A stretch of DNA of 7,724 nucleotides, from NCBI GenBank assembly GCA_002369495.1, contig DFFD01000019.1:1-7724 (forward strand), in the 5' to 3' direction. The notes beneath the pieces were generated by a model, which was given only the letters and a program-made list of their open reading frames with translations, did not search any database and was not told the DNA's origin. Shown here piece by piece: positions 6,784 through 7,724 of this stretch (positions are counted from its first letter, which is position 1; each line of letters opens with the position of its first letter). The translations under genes and the position numbers were made by a program. Source of the DNA: Lachnospiraceae bacterium UBA3785. GTDB lineage: Bacteria > Bacillota > Clostridia > Lachnospirales > Lachnospiraceae.

Positions 6784-6812
6784 TTTACGAAAATCCAACT
6801 TCAAACTACAAT
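6784..6812 (+). promoter_or_regulatory. Promoter of the GPH symporter
   Basis: TTTACG (6784-6789, a poor -35 with four of six bases) is followed by a 17-base spacer and TACAAT (6807-6812, five of six bases). A start near 6819 would give a leader of about 55 bases. A weak -35 with a good -10 is typical of a promoter that needs an activator, in keeping with the divergent AraC gene. Confidence 0.5.
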
Positions 6813-6873
6813 GTAACCAGACAGGCGGACAGGGATCCGCAGAACATATTTTTATAGCAAAGGAGATATCATC

Positions 6874-7724
6874 ATGGAAAAAAATCAGGCAGCCCGGAGT
6901 GAAATCGACGGCGTACAGTACAGGAGAGCCCACCTCTGGCAGATCATCCTGGTCGCCTTCAACGCCTTCAACGGCATGGCGATGTACTTTCTCATCGGCC
7001 TGGCGAGCTACTCCGCCAGCATCGGCTACGGCATCGCGACCCTCGTGGTCGGCGGCCTTCTGACCTTCACCAGAATTTTTGACGCGATTACCGACCCGCT
7101 GCTCGCATTTGTCTATGACCGCTTCAACACACCGTTCGGCAAGGTCCGCCCGCTGATGCTCATCGGCTGGGCGATCCAGAGTCTCGGCGTCCTCTGCATG
7201 TTCAACTTTTTCTCGAGCAAAGGACACGGCGTCCCGGTCTTCCTTCTCTGCTACATGCTCTACGTCATCGGCTACACGATCGTCAACATGACCGCGCAGA
7301 CCCTTTCGCCCCTGCTCACGAACGATCCGAAGCAGCGCCCGACCGTCGGCGTCTGGCAGACCGTCTTCAACTACATGGTCCCGATGGCTCTCAACATCGT
7401 CGTTTACACCCGCCTCATGCCGGCCTTCGGCGGCAGCTTCAACCAGGAGTTCCTGAACGTCGTGACCTGGCTCTGCGTGGCGATCTCCTTCTTCGGCATC
7501 GTGATGGTCTGCATCGGCATCTCCGAGTACGACAAGCCGGAGAACTTTGAAGGTCTCGGCAAGACCGAGCGTCTTGAGGTGAAGGATATGATCAATGTCC
7601 TCACGAACAACAAGCCGCTCCAGAGCTACATCATTTCCGCGGCTTCCGACAAGATCGCCCAGCAGGCTTCCTCCGCCTCCATCGTCGGCACGATGCTGAG
7701 CGGCATCCTGATCGGCAACATGGG
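6874..7724 (+). CDS. GPH-family sugar:cation symporter (MFS), partial at the right edge
   Basis: The first 283 codons of an integral membrane transporter are present; the reading frame is open to the window edge and the family is usually 440-500 residues, so about 60 percent is visible. It belongs to the glycoside-pentoside-hexuronide:cation symporter family (MelB-like MFS_2), which imports sugars or glycosides with sodium or protons. The diagnostic motif after helix II reads RIFDAITDPLLAFVYDRFNT (67-86) and then PFGKVRPLMLIG. Asp70 and Asp74 match the cation-site aspartates Asp55 and Asp59 of E. coli MelB. A glycine common after DPxx is alanine here (Ala78). The ATG at 6874 follows AAAGGAGA, with 7 bases between. 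Codons end strongly in C for Phe, Ile, Asn and Val, suggesting high expression. Divergent transcription from the AraC gene implies control by it. The substrate cannot be read from this part. Confidence 0.92.
   Translation, partial: MEKNQAARSEIDGVQYRRAHLWQIILVAFNAFNGMAMYFLIGLASYSASIGYGIATLVVGGLLTFTRIFDAITDPLLAFVYDRFNTPFGKVRPLMLIGWAIQSLGVLCMFNFFSSKGHGVPVFLLCYMLYVIGYTIVNMTAQTLSPLLTNDPKQRPTVGVWQTVFNYMVPMALNIVVYTRLMPAFGGSFNQEFLNVVTWLCVAISFFGIVMVCIGISEYDKPENFEGLGKTERLEVKDMINVLTNNKPLQSYIISAASDKIAQQASSASIVGTMLSGILIGNM

Noticed and set aside
6778..7227. Minus-strand open frame of 149 codons opposite the symporter
   Set aside because: The plus strand encodes an unmistakable GPH symporter with its cation-site motif; the minus frame is highly charged and without family likeness.

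Overview
The window looks like chromosomal DNA from a Gram-positive bacterium of the Firmicutes, most likely a fairly GC-rich member of the Clostridia (Lachnospiraceae-like). The reasons are strong purine-rich Shine-Dalgarno sites before every gene, an LTA-synthase-type phosphoglycerol transferase, a small YozG-like XRE regulator remnant, and an AraC regulator paired with a GPH-type sugar symporter. This placement is inference from gene content; no marker gene settles it.

Layout: everything from the left edge to about 6582 is on the minus strand; only the last gene is on the plus strand. In order of minus-strand transcription the genes are: an AraC-family regulator (6582-5344); a membrane-anchored glycerophosphodiester phosphodiesterase-like protein with a TTG start (5305-4394); an LTA-synthase-family phosphoglycerol transferase that overlaps it by 8 bases (4401-2515); tryptophanyl-tRNA synthetase trpS with its own strong promoter and a terminator (2440-1337); a membrane acyltransferase-3 protein (1244-186); and a decayed XRE-type helix-turn-helix gene (about 164-39) followed by a hairpin terminator at the left edge. 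On the plus strand, a GPH-family sugar:cation symporter begins at 6874 and runs off the right edge.

How they fit together: the 291-base divergent region (6583-6873) is the regulatory centre. It holds a promoter facing each way, a 9-base inverted repeat across the araC promoter, a 10-base direct repeat spaced 45 bases, and a strong hairpin just before the araC ribosome binding site. The simplest reading is an AraC regulator that controls itself and the sugar symporter. The regulator has no visible terminator, so its transcript probably continues into the phosphodiesterase and phosphoglycerol transferase genes. Both of these act on glycerophosphate lipids or polymers of the cell envelope, and the acyltransferase further along also points to surface-polymer modification.

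I see no mobile element, CRISPR array, tRNA or rRNA. I found no clearly novel system. The most unusual points are the coupled phosphodiesterase/phosphoglycerol-transferase pair downstream of a sugar-type AraC regulator, the divergent control region, and the small regulator caught in decay.
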